Positions 31,250 through 42,628 of a DNA stretch of 64,000 nucleotides are shown here, in pieces. The stretch lies in assembly GCA_027943335.1 (NCBI GenBank), contig BSBK01006398.1, forward strand, positions 398,501 to 462,500, in the 5' to 3' direction. Under the pieces are notes generated by a model. That model had not been told where the DNA came from, searched no databases, and saw nothing but the letters and a program-made list of their open reading frames with translations. Position numbers and translations under genes: made by a program. Within the stretch, counting starts at the first letter, position 1. Every line of letters starts with the position of its first letter. The stretch is from Chamaecyparis obtusa (lineage: Eukaryota; Streptophyta; Pinopsida; Cupressales; Cupressaceae).

Positions 31250-32541
31250 CATAGTTCAAAATATCGTTATTGGCAACTTATCGCCGAGGGCAAAATAAAA
31301 TTTATCGGCAAATATTGGAGATAAGTCGGTAACTTCTCAGGAAAATATCTGGAACTTAAAAAATTGCTTAAATTTAATTAGAAATGCATTTTTTTGCAAA
31401 ATTCAATAAGGAGATGCATCAAATGAGTCAATAAATGAGTAAACAAACCAAACAAGCTGATCTAGATATATATAAATGCAAATAGGATACAAAATCACAT
31501 TCTCATGTGGAATGTTGAGGGCTCATAGCCATAGTTGGATAGTCTAAACTCTGAAGCAAACTAAAAATAGCAAATTGTCTTTGTAAAACAAAAAGCAAAT
31601 ACAAGTGTCAAGTACAATATCAAAATAGTCTACATCTTCATCTTCCCCCTCCTAGCAGCTCTATTCAAAATTGGTGGAATGGGAGGGGGTCTAGCCGTAG
31701 AGAAATATACAAAAAAATAAGAGAAATATACATAATTGTAAAACTAAATCATTTCATAGTATGAATCTATGATGCTTGATCATTGATCAATGCTAAATGT
31801 CAAAGTCTTCATAACTAGTCTTAGGTAGTCTTTGTTGGTGGCTGTTTTCAAGTCCCTAGGTCCGGCAAATGAGGTTTGAGTGATTTTGGCTTGTTGGGAA
31901 GTAATGTCTGTCTAGGATTTGGGTGAGAGCTAAGTTAAGTCTGTTATAGAGATGGGGTTGAAACCAAGTGATTTGTGATAAAATGAGTTAAAACCCTTTG
32001 AGAATCCTTTTGCCAGCTTCAGTTTGACCTTAGAAAGCCATGATGGATTGTGGGAGGTAACCCTGCTGAAAGTTTGCTGAATCCTGAAATTTGGCTGTCT
32101 GGAATTTTTCTAAAACCCCCAAAATCTAGAATCTGCATCTTAACTCCTATGAAGTTGGAACCTATCTCAAACATCCTGAAAGTATTTATACAAATATAAC
32201 TTAAAGTATAAGAAATTAAATAAATCAAACTTATACTTTAATGATATATTTGAATAAATCCTCTTCCAACTGACATTAGCAAGACCTTGTGTGGATCCAG
32301 AACGGACCGGTAAAAAAATCAATTTTGCACTTTTCTGGTCACCGTTTTAACTGGGCGAATGGGCGAGATAAGTATTCAACTTATCGTGATAAGTTGCCGA
32401 TATATCGGTGATAAGTTAGAACTTATCGGCAATAAGTTTCAACTTATAGGTCGGCAATATCTATATGTAGTTTATCGCCGGCTGAAACTTATCGCGATAA
32501 GTCAGCTTATCCCCAATATATCGGAGATATTTTAATCTATG
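31250..32541. mobile_element. hAT-like TIR element 2 (about 1.3 kb, non-coding)
   Basis: The left end CATAGTTCAAAATATCG and right end (reverse complement) CATAGATTAAAATATCT match at 14 of 17 bases and resemble the TIR of hAT-like element 1. tcccaca occurs just outside both ends (31,243-31,249 and about 32,545-32,551), but with 3 extra bases on the right, so the duplication is imperfect. Many ACTTATCG/CGATAAGT motifs crowd the ends (31,270-31,345 and 32,360-32,530). Between about 31,705 and 31,800 it shares about 95 bp with the element nested in hAT-like element 1. Confidence 0.65.
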
Positions 32542-33486
32542 AGATTCCCACATCATAATCTTTCTTCCTTAATGGAAAGACATCTTGCATCTCTACCTAG
32601 TTTTGTTTCTTTCCAATGGTAGTAACATGGTCTGACATTCTTGAATCTTCATCATCATCATCCTTTGTTGAGCATCCATAACTACAAGAGATTATACATT
32701 TTTGGGGGGCTACATAGTCTCTCTCTCTCTCTGGGGGTAAATCTATTGTACATTCGGGGTTGGGTTGTGTCCTCTCTCCTTCCAACACCTTTACATGTTT
32801 GCATCTTTTCTCTCTTTTGGAGAGGATACTTTTTATCTTATTCCATTTGTGAGAGATTTGTTTGTACATGGGTATCTAGCATGGCCCTGAGTCGTAACCA
32901 ATCCTTGGATATCTGCATGAATTTTCATACTCTGTAAGTTGCACTCAAGTGGAGGTGTTGGTGTGAGCTTGGTATATAACTAGTTTCATATTAGGTCTTA
33001 TTCACCCTTACATACTTGAGCTTACTTAGTTCATTTTTTTGTGTCATATCATAGGATTAAGACATTGGATATTGCTCTTAATATGCCCTAGGGTTCATCC
33101 TTGTCTTTGTAACAAGGGTTTCATCATTGTGTATTGTACCAGTTTTATTTATGCATGTAATAGATTTTTGGTTTCATAGTATTTCCATTAAGACAGGTGA
33201 TTTTTGGCTTCTGTGAGGTTGATCAGACAACTCTTATAAAAGAGGTGTAATGTTTTTTGTAAATTTTGTTTGTGCATTCTTAAGATAAAGTATGTGAATC
33301 AGCATCAGCAGAAAGATAAAATATATAGCTGCTTGCACTTGGATGACAATATATCTTCCTAAAGAGTAGTTACTGGATGTCTGTAGAGATGTGATGTTTT
33401 GCAAAGTATGTTGCCTTTTCAAGATGAGATAAATTATCTTTTTGCTGTGCTTTAAGGTTAACACATTATTTGCCTTATTTGAACAG
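32542..33486 (+). other. Probable intron of the E2 gene
   Basis: No independent coding signal. The second copy of the direct repeat (32,990-33,165) lies here. The stretch before the exon is T-rich and ends ..ttatttgaacag, a normal plant 3' splice site, at 33,485-33,486. How far left the intron extends is unknown; no upstream E2 exon was found in the window. Confidence 0.55.
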
Positions 33487-33800
33487 ATATTCTTTACGAC
33501 TCCTGGTCACCAGCCATGACTGTAGGTTCCATCTGCATGAGCATCCTCTCAATGTTATCGAGTGCTACCACCAAGGTTTGTAAATTGGATCTAATCTTAT
33601 GTTTGTTTATGGGGCATTGTCTATTTTACAGGTTTCCACCGTTAAGCTGACCATTTAAATCCTTGATTTGTGAACTTTAACATGCTCCTGCCTTTGAAAT
33701 GCAGCAAAGGCCACCAGATAATGACCGTTACGTAAAAAATTGCAGAAATGGTAGATCACCTAAAGATACTCAGTGGTGGTTCCATGATGATAAGGTGTAA
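33487..33800 (+). CDS. Ubiquitin-conjugating enzyme E2 (plant UBC15/16-like, UBE2W type), last two exons
   Basis: Exon 33,487-33,575 (89 nt, beginning in phase after the first base of an Asp codon) encodes ILYDSWSPAMTV, GSICMSILSMLSSATTK. Intron 33,576-33,704 (129 bp, GT..AG). Last exon 33,705-33,800 encodes QRPPDNDRYVKN, CRNGRSPKDTQWWFHDDKV and TAA. The SWSPAMTV segment follows the catalytic Cys in E2 enzymes, and the WWFHDDKV end is typical of the UBC15-18 group. The active-site exon and N-terminus lie upstream, not seen here. No stop or frameshift: this looks like the end of a functional host gene. It would transfer ubiquitin from E1 to substrates or E3 ligases. Confidence 0.93.
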
Positions 33801-33823
33801 TAGGTGTACTGTGGATGCTTGCT

Positions 33824-33829
33824 AATAAA
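33824..33829 (+). promoter_or_regulatory. Possible polyadenylation signal of the E2 gene
   Basis: AATAAA begins 24 bases after the stop codon. That is short for a plant 3' UTR, so a later signal may be used. Confidence 0.4.
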
Positions 33830-34198
33830 TGTATGGGTCAGCAGGGTGTTCTCCTCAAGTCCTCTAGAGTAGAACACCTTTTTAGCATTATTTGTAAATG
33901 CATTGAGTCAGAAAAAATCTCTGTAAGTGGTAACTGGTGCATTGTTAGAGGAGTTATTTACTGTCAAGTAGAAAACTTATTTCTTGCTGATATTCTACCC
34001 GTGGTCAAATATATAAATGCATATTATTTCTGCCTTTCTGGCAACCAGATTGTTCACTGCATTTCTAGTTTTTATGATGAAATTGGATATTAGGCTTTTT
34101 TCTCCCCCAAGTTTTGTATATTTTTCCGAGAGTTGCAAATGATATGTACTTTGAGATCGCTGTATAGAAAAGAGAGACTAATGACAAGATCAATTTTT

Positions 34199-34416
34199 AT
34201 TGGGCTTTCTTAATTTAAGCATCTATGTTCTACTAGGTGAGGAATTGATCAATTTATTTGGCATGAGACATCTAGGTTTTTGGATAAATAAGAAGGTTTC
34301 CATGAATATTGGGCTTTCTTAATTTAAGCATCTATGTTCTACTAGGTGAGGAATTGATCAATTTATTTGGCATGAGACATCTAGGTTTTTGGATAAATAA
34401 GAAGGTTTCCATGAAT
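34199..34416. repeat. Perfect 109-bp tandem duplication
   Basis: Units 34,199-34,307 and 34,308-34,416 (starting attgggctttcttaattt) appear identical by eye, so the duplication is recent or an assembly artefact. It lies about 400 bp after the E2 stop. Confidence 0.95.
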
Positions 34417-35254
34417 CGTCTTTTCAATTCCATTAGCATATTTTGTGAAGGTGGATTGTAAGTATTCTGGATCCCGATTATATTGACAGAAATAGAATCA
34501 AATCGCCATTAAAACAATTAGATTAAGAGGTAAATTTTCCATACGTCTCTGTTTATTCTCAGTTTACGTGCATAGTGGCGGTTGTGCAAGATACTTGTTT
34601 GATTGATGCAATAACAATCACAATTCCAATGTATCTCTTTTCTGTCATCTGTTTCTGTATTATGCATTGCACATAATATGGTTAATTCTTCTTAATTGTG
34701 TTTTCTCTCTTTCATTCAATTCCAATCTTTTTCTTTTTTTTTTTCAATTTGGTGAAATCCAACAGAGATTTGAACCTTGTTGGGTCCAGAACACTACACT
34801 ATCTTAATCTGACTTTTTTCTGACTTTTTGATCTATTTTAGTCCCTCTCCCATTTTATTTATTCATTTATTATAGTTTCATCTTTTTACTATTTCTTTGA
34901 GTCTTTCCGATTATCTACTTTCCTAATTTTGTGCTCCCTTGTTACTTCTTTTCGAAGAATGTTCAATTTTTATTATCCATTTTTTATTTTCGACTTTTTG
35001 TTGTATATTATTGATTGCATCTTATAATGTTTTTCTAAGGTAACAATGTTCTTATTTTCATCCCTTCTCTTTAATTTTGATTATATTTTGATTATATTTT
35101 TAATTATTGTATATAATTCTCACACATTTTTATAACCTATTATACATTTATTTAGAAAAGCTTATTTATTTATTTATTATTGATTGCATCTTGTAACGAA
35201 ATTCAATCCATATTATGAAATCCATCAAAGATATTTCAATATCAACAACCAATT

Positions 35255-35517
35255 CTCAGATCCTTCAGTATCTATCTTAATTGCATTAAAAACTATTAAT
35301 TCCATGGTACTCAGATCCTTCAGTATCTATCTTAATTGCATAAAAAATTATTAATTCCATGGTACTCGGGAACTCTCATAAAATAGAGAAGATCCAAATG
35401 TCTAAATTTCTTAAGTTAAGAACTAATATGATCTCTTGGGTTGTTAACCCATCAAAATTGGTTTCTTAAGTTAAGAACTAATATGATCTCTTAGGATTGT
35501 TAACCCATCAAAATTGG
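35255..35517. repeat. Two neighbouring 55-bp tandem duplications
   Basis: Pair 1: 35,255-35,309 and 35,310-35,364 (ctcagatccttcagtatc...). Pair 2: 35,407-35,461 and 35,462-35,517 (tttcttaagttaagaac...). Each pair differs at two or three positions. The unit lengths are nearly equal although the sequences are unrelated. Confidence 0.9.
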
Positions 35518-35519
35518 TT

Positions 35520-37270
35520 TGAGAATGATGAAAAATAAATAGAAATTTACATAAAATCTGATCACGGCTTTTATTACTTATTCCTATGTTACTTTTGAAT
35601 TCTTGATAATACATAGGATCTAAAACCTTTAATACCGAAGTCTACATCTATATCGACCAACATGTTAAATTTAATATTGTTATAATACCAAGTATAATCC
35701 TACGATCCCAACCTAAACACAAAATCATAGTCTCCTAAGACCATGGTTGTATTGTATACACTAATCACCAAAACATGTAGGTAGGAAGACACAGTTAGAG
35801 ATTATTCCTATAAGCATGCCTTTAAAGAAGCCACGAAATAACACAATATATTCAAATCAATACAAGCGATCGACACCTTATGTGTTGGGCCATACGATAG
35901 TAACCAGAATAGATGGTAAAAGAAACATAATCGGTTATGAATGAGGCAGTCTAATCAATCAGTATTCAATTCCCTGCATTATCTTACACACGTGTATGAA
36001 CTATGCTGAAAATTTCTACTCTTTCACAAAAAATTAACAATAAGACGATCTAATGATGAATATTTAGATATTAAGACAAGCTATTTGAACTAGGTGTGAT
36101 CCAATTTATAATGAGATAAGTGATTATTCTTGATGATTGATCCTGAAAATGAGATGTTTTGTTGATGGTTACATTTCAAAAAACGTGACTAAATGTATAA
36201 AATATATTTGCGAAACAATTATTTAACAGTGAACATATGTTTAGGACACCTTGCTCCCTGATTTGGGTGAGAAATGAATTCTTAGTAAGAATTACATGAT
36301 TACATATCAGGTTAAACAAGTACGAGACAAAGAACTTAACGTCATATAGCCCAGAGTTAATAGCGCTTATGGTGTTTATTATAATATCAATTGGTCTTGA
36401 GGTGGTATATGATTAATCAAACATCAATACAACAGAAGTCACAATTTTGACAAATATGACCTTTCCATGACCAAATAATGAACAACCAACTCCCTATAAT
36501 GTTTGTAAGATTGACTAAATGTGAAAAAATTGAAATCATGGGCAAGGACTATGTTGTAAGTTTCAGAACATGAGAAGCATTATATGGCAGTGAGAAATAG
36601 CAACCAAGACTTATAAGGGCCAACTACAAAGATCAAGAAACATCAAGGATTAAGAAAGTTTAGTCAATGATCATGCTCATAAGCATGGAGGACATAGATA
36701 ACGACGTTGAAGACTAGCATTGTACAATGATAAATCAAGTCTAAATTAATGAACAAGAGAATGTATCCAACAATTTATGAGAACCATACAAATAATTACA
36801 TAGTGATTATATCTACAGATTCCTTGAAATGTTGTACATTTCAGATTTCCGAGGAGGAATCAATCCATGGTTGATACGCTTGCAAATCCTTAGATTGAAT
36901 GGTTTAATAGTTAAACCATTAAAATAAATTGATAAAGTTTAGTATCATAATGATACTAAAATACTCCATTCCAGACCTTCACCCTATCAAAATGAATACT
37001 AAGAGAAATGATATATGACATATTCAAATGGTGAAAAGACAATCATGGGTTTAGCCACCAATTTTAACAAATCTGATGTCTAATTCTCAAGATGAGCTCA
37101 CAAGATACAAAGAATAACATATAATCATCTATAAGTATTTATATTTAAGTGTTATGCCTCTATGGTTAATCGATTATTCATCCATTTATATTAATATAAT
37201 TATTCATCAATTATATCTTTAAATCTATGTATAAGTACATGCACATTTACCTATGTTGGTACATACATAC
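35520..37270. other. No gene seen
   Basis: AT-rich, frequent stops in all frames, no recognised motif, LTR or TIR pair. Confidence 0.5.
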
Positions 37271-37272
37271 AT

Positions 37273-37407
37273 AGTAATGTCCCCTAGTGAGAAGCCTTGG
37301 AATATTGGAACCAAAAACTTCACTTCTGACACGTACTATATCTAAATCTTCTATTTGTTCTAGTAGTGGAGATTAGCCTCAATATCAATTGCTATTTTAG
37401 ATTGAAT

Positions 37408-37445
<38 letters not shown>

Positions 37446-38702
37446 ATGATATAGATATCAATATGCCTAATAGAAATTTCTAATATATCGATATGGAATA
37501 TGCTATGAAGTGCGTTGTTCCTATCACTTATATTGATATGATTATGTACTGTGATGCTATTTATGATATAGATAATGTCTGTATGCAAGCAATATCAGTA
37601 ATCAGCTTTGCTATGTCTGATATAACACAACAAATATGCAAATGGGAAATATCACTTTAGGTAATATGTTGCTATTTCAGATCTTAACTTATGTGCTTGT
37701 AACTTCAAAGCTTGATGTTGTTTCTTATTATACTTTCAATGTGTGCAATCAGTGTTATCGTCTCCAATCTGTAATTACGTGCTTGCAGCCTATTAACATC
37801 GAATGACAGATCCTCAATTGAACCGATCAAATATAAATGTTAGGGGATGAGAAAATGTTTGAATGTCCTCCTTCAAATAAATGATTGAAATCACTTCTTA
37901 TATCTTACGATAGGTCATGATGTCAAGAGACACGTCCTATCATTTGTGTTAATCCCAGCATCTCTAATAATCCCATTCAGTTTGTATTGGTATTCTCTCA
38001 CTGCTAATAAAATCATGCTGCTATTACAACCAAATGAATGGTGGGCTCTAATATAATCAGTGTCCCTGGTAACCGCATACGATGGTCCTCATGGTTAAGT
38101 AGCAATATCATTCCTTAGCATTAATCAATACTCATCAATGTTTGTTAAGTGATAGATGGTCTTCATCATAGACTCCGTTCCTTCACCCTTACACCGGTTC
38201 TGGTTCCTATGTCCAGTTACCGTCTCCATCCCCATGACTGGTCCGCTTCCATGCCTTTTTTTTAACCTGCGTCGACTGTTATGTTGTCGAGTACATTGTT
38301 TGGGTCGTCGACTATTAAGTCTACAAGTTAATATTAAATATTATTTCTTTATTATTTTTATATTATAATATTATATAAAGATTTATATTATGATATCATT
38401 GATTTAATATTATATTATTATTTATATTATAATTATATTATTATTTTAATAATAAATTATTATATTAAGATTATATTATATATTGTATTAGCGATTACAG
38501 TAATATATTTTATTATTATATTAATAGTAGATTTACTATTATTAGATTATTTATTAACATTTGAGTTATTATTATATACATTTTAATTTTGTTATTATTA
38601 TTATTATTATTATTTAGTTAATTTTTACATTATAAATTTAATATTTTAATCTTATAATTATTATTTATTATTACTAAGTTCTATTCAGAAGGGCTCATGA
38701 CA
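37273..38702. mobile_element. LTR-5, probable solo LTR (about 1.43 kb)
   Basis: It begins agtaatgtcccctag (first base changed from the family TG) and ends GGGCTCATGACA, the same termini as solo LTR-4 and, reversed, solo LTR-2. Flanks are tacat on the left and tagta on the right, so a target duplication is not clear. A TA microsatellite lies at 37,409-37,441, and the last 350 bp are almost pure A/T. Confidence 0.65.
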
Positions 38703-38804
38703 TAGTATGCACGTATGCACCCACACACACACATGCATACTATTGATGATTGGGAGGACGAACCAAAGGTTATTGAGAAGGATTTCTCCCTACCTAAGAG
38801 GGAC
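38703..38804 (+). pseudogene. Extra piece of Copia-E 3' internal DNA before its left LTR
   Basis: gagaaggatttctccctacc then taagagggac (about 38,774-38,804) matches aagaaggattcctccctagc then taagagggag (42,597-42,628), which precedes the right LTR. So the left LTR is preceded by what normally precedes a 3' LTR. This suggests a tandem or recombined element, as if two copies shared an LTR. Confidence 0.65.
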
Positions 38805-39269
38805 TGTTGATGCTATTGTAGCTATGGTCAGATTCCTTCAGACCGACATAGATAACATAAAGGTTGTGACAATATAATTATTATGATATAATAATTATAT
38901 TAGTAAAATTATTGTGATTGATAATATACTTATTATATTATTATTGTGAGATAAAATAATTATATTATTATGTGATATTATAATTATATTATATAATTAT
39001 TATATTATTGTTGTGAAATAATATAATTATATTATTTGATAATATAATTATATTATTTGATAATATAATTATATTATTTGATAATATAATTATATTATAA
39101 GTATTATATTATTATATTATAGGTTATTGTATAATTGTCATATTATATTAATAATATAATAATTGAAGTCTCTTGGAAGAGTGGTGTCACTTGGTGAATG
39201 GGCACTACAAAAGGTATAAAAGAAGATTAATCTTCCTCTCATAATTTACTTTATTGAGAATAAAAAACA
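38805..39269 (+). repeat. Copia-E left LTR (465 bp)
   Basis: TGTTGATGCTATTGTAGC.. to ..aaaaaaca. It contains an AT-only array with a 21-bp unit (ataatataattatattatttg, about 39,029-39,100) repeated three to four times, which explains why it is longer than the right LTR. Confidence 0.75.
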
Positions 39270-39504
39270 ATATAGAAATAATATGGCAGTATCAGAGTGG
39301 GTGACAATTTTGGAGGAGTAATTTTCACATGTATATCCACATTGATAAGGTTATCCGCATTTGGTAAGGATAAGGATGAGATATCCCGGAAATGAATATG
39401 GGAAACATTCAGACAGTCAGCAATTTTTAGTGAAAGGAAAATGAGCTATCTTCATCGATGATGCACAAAAAGTATCTCCACAACCATCCAAATGGCAGAG
39501 GGGA

Positions 39505-39768
39505 ATGTATAAAAATATGCTGATAATTTTGATAATACAGGCTAGTGAATTTAAAGATGACGTGCTGGGTCTAGTCGATCAATATGAAGAAATGAGAGAA
39601 AAGGAGGATTGTCGATCAAACAAGCACAATATAAGAAAATTCATTTTTTTTATCAAACCATTATTTTTTTGCAATAGTGGTTTGGAGACCATTGAGGAGA
39701 TTCATACTGGGAAAAGTAAGTCTAACATTATCGAGCCTTACTATCATTTAGAGATAATTATAATGTGA
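39505..39768 (+). pseudogene. Short open stretch in Copia-E interior
   Basis: 87 codons including ASEFKDDVLGLVDQYEEMRE and SGLETIEEIHTGKSKSNII. There is no recognisable Gag or protease motif. Position after the primer site would fit a Gag remnant, but sequence does not prove it. Confidence 0.25.
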
Positions 39769-40329
39769 AGTGTCAATACTTGGGTGCGATATTTATATAT
39801 GGGCGGCTATCAGAGTTGGCTTGATAGATATAAGAAGCTAGTGATAATATCAAGTTTAATAAGTAAGTTGAAGAATTGATGTCGATATATAATTCTCTCA
39901 TCCAACAAACAAATGTTGATCGATACTTTGAAAGTCAATGACTACGGATTATCATCAATCAGAAGAAGAAACTGATGCCTGGGTTGTCGAGTATAGAAAT
40001 GTCATAGGAATGATTGAATAGAAACACTTCACTATAGTGTAAGGAATTTCAAATGAGATGAATGCATGGAGGAATCTTACATATGTTATTATATACTATT
40101 CATTCCGACTAGACAACTACTCATGGCTATGAGTCATTGGACTATGGTTCAAAAGATGCAATATAGTTGTGAGACTCCTGTCAGTAACGAATAGTAAATA
40201 CAAATATCCATAGTATTCTTTACTTGCATAACCAACAAAAAGGAGCCTCGACTGATAAAAAAAAGGTTAAGTAATTCAAATAATCAATAATCAAGGTTTC
40301 CAACAAATTGTAGTTAAGTCATCATATAA

Positions 40330-40610
40330 AAGATAGTCCGCATATACTTTGAACTGTGATGATAATCATACAAACCCTAACACGGTGTTGGCGACGGCCT
40401 AAAAACCATAGCTTCTGAAGCTCGTTGACATTAAAGTGGGTGAAGAATATGAAGTTGTGGACACCACATACGTAGGCTTGTATCAATACAGAGTGGGAGA
40501 CGTGCTCAGGGTGACCGGCTTCTACAACTCGACTTCTAAAACTATTAAGCATTGACTCAAACAAAACTGACGAAGTGGAGCTGCTTCAACAATATAGATA
40601 AATACATTCC
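40330..40610 (+). pseudogene. GH3 auxin-amido synthetase gene fragment
   Basis: From 40,421 the plus strand reads [20 protein letters not shown] then [18 protein letters not shown], and after a shift [17 protein letters not shown]. This is the conserved C-terminal block of GH3 acyl-acid-amido synthetases (family pattern [26 protein letters not shown]). About ten residues of the family between the two parts are missing, with a frame change, so it is not functional. YFEL about 25 codons earlier may be more of it. GH3 enzymes join amino acids to auxin or jasmonate. It sits between the two Copia-E LTRs in the same orientation. Confidence 0.85.
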
Positions 40611-41324
40611 ATCGAAGCATTGGGAGGCTCTCTACATCGAACCTAAGATAAAATATCAATATCAAGAATTTCAAATTAGAAGAAGTAATTAGAATATAAT
40701 TACAACCATATACCTGTCTTTATCAAATTTTTATCGAGCTACCTAGCTCTTGCGATGAAAGTATTTCTAAAGGTGTTAGGCATAATATATCTAGATGCAT
40801 TGAAGACTTGGACCGTATTCATTATCTGATAATAAGAGTTCCAAATGTGCCTTAAAGAAGTGATATATATTTCTGATGACTAGAATATTTACCAAAATCT
40901 TGAGCCATTGGTGGAAAGACGTCAATATTGCTAGGACATCTTTGTTAAGAATCATGGGACTCAGTCTACTTTGGGGCGATTCATAAGTTCTATTGTGTGT
41001 TTGTATCATGACATTATAATATATGGTGGAAGGGATTAATTATTCCATACATTGCTGCTAATATTGCTTGAAGTTTATAATCTAGGTGAATATAAATATT
41101 AGTATTATGGAAGTCATCAAAATATCTATTATGGAAACCTACATTCATATTAATTACTGGAGATTCTATTCCTACAACGTACTAAGAAGGAAACTTCTAG
41201 ACCCTTAGCAACAACAACAGTGCAAGATGATTCACCTGTCATTAGTCATTGGAGACAATTCAGACCTGAATGCATTCAAGGAAGGAATAACTTGATAAGT
41301 GCTACTATGAGATTGAGTTGGTAA

Positions 41325-41534
41325 TTGGGGATACTTCTTCAAAAGGGGGAATCTGAAAATCCATTAGAGGAAACCTTGGATGAAGAGGTCAGGAGGTTGA
41401 TGCAAGAACTTAAGCTTCAGAGGGACAAGCTAGAGGATTTTCCTCAGTTGACTTATGAAGATCTTGGTCATATTGGTTTAGAGGGAGTGGACCATGTTGA
41501 TATGGTTTCCCTAGTGATAAGGAAATCATCATAG
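41325..41534 (+). pseudogene. Acidic open stretch before the RNase H tail
   Basis: 70 codons rich in Glu and Leu (ENPLEETLDEEVRRLMQELK). No family is recognised. It may be integrase-RT linker of Copia-E, given its place and acidity, but RT itself is absent. Confidence 0.3.
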
Positions 41535-41684
41535 TCAGAGGACCATGATTCATGGGATGGAGTCCCATGTATATAGGCTAAAAGACCTTTACGTTGACAC
41601 CTAGTTCGTGATATTCTTGGATAGATGGATACTTCGCGAGCTTGAGATTCAACAAGAGTGATGCAAACTCCAACCTTGTATTTC

Positions 41685-41860
41685 ATATGGAGATCAAATA
41701 TCACTATATTAGAGATATGGTGCAAAGGAATGCTATTTAGTTGAGGTACATTAGCACTAAAGAATAGAGAGTTGATATTCTCACCAAGCCTCTTTCCAAA
41801 GTGAAGTTTGTGCATTTTTTAAGACAAGCTTGGATTTGTGGAGAATGAAGACCTTGTAGA
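41685..41860 (+). pseudogene. Copia-E RNase H C-terminal fragment
   Basis: The plus strand reads MEIKYHYIRDMVQRNAI, stop, LRYISTKE, stop, RVDILTKPLSKVKFVHF. It matches the Copia-A tail (HIEIPYHYVRDMV..LVYISTEEQNADIFTKSL). Two in-frame stops and a frame change follow. Confidence 0.85.
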
Positions 41861-41946
41861 GAGGGAGTCTTAGCATAATTGATTCCTTGAGATGTACTCT
41901 AATGCATTATTCTCTATGAGAGAAGGTTGAGGTGCAAGACCTTATA

Positions 41947-42530
41947 GCATTTTTCTCTCAGACAGAGAAATTTGAGGTATCATCCCTTGTAGCATTTTTC
42001 TCTGAGATGGAGAAATTTGAGGTGTTAGCCCTTGTTAATACATTCTTCTATTTAAGAGATAAGTTTGAGGTGAAAATAATCTATGTGATTAGCTATTGTG
42101 GATCCACCCTTTGGGAGAAGGCATTGTGGATGTCATGTGAGATAATCTATGACTTAGCACTTGTGTTTATTCAACCTCTAGGAGTAGCTATGGTGAAAAT
42201 CATGATGAGATGACGACATCACATTGAGTGATTCCATTATGGGAACTTGTGCTCATATGTATTTCTATTCATGGGAGTAGCCATGATGGACCCAACCTCT
42301 AGGATTAGCCATGGTGGAGTTCATGTGAGTGAATCCATGACTAAACACTTGTGCTGATTCATTCTCTGGGAGTAGCTATGGTGAATGTCATCATGAGATG
42401 ATGACATCACGTGAATGATTCCATGATGAAAACTTATGTTTGTTTTAAATTTCATTCATGAGAGAGCATCCATGATGGAGCCACCCCCTGGGAGTAGCCA
42501 TGGTGGGCATTACTCTATAACTTAGATATC
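41947..42530. repeat. Degenerate tandem repeats in Copia-E 3' noncoding region
   Basis: A 45-bp unit (gcatttttctctgagatgg..) occurs at 41,947-41,991 and 41,992-42,036 with a looser third copy. From 42,090 to 42,510 a second array repeats around gggagtagccatggtg and atgatgacatcac with spacing of roughly 100-150 bp. Confidence 0.7.
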
Positions 42531-42628
42531 TGAGTAGATCCTCCCTAGCTAAGAGGGAGTTTTGATGTTAGCATCATGACGAAAAACTAGAATTTATCAA
42601 GAAGGATTCCTCCCTAGCTAAGAGGGAG

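Noticed and set aside
37273..38702. A perfect 5-bp target duplication for LTR-5
   Set aside because: The flanks tacat and tagta differ at two positions and the first LTR base is mutated; I kept the LTR call but not the duplication.
40322..40564. 80-codon minus-strand open frame
   Set aside because: The plus strand of the same DNA encodes unmistakable GH3 sequence.
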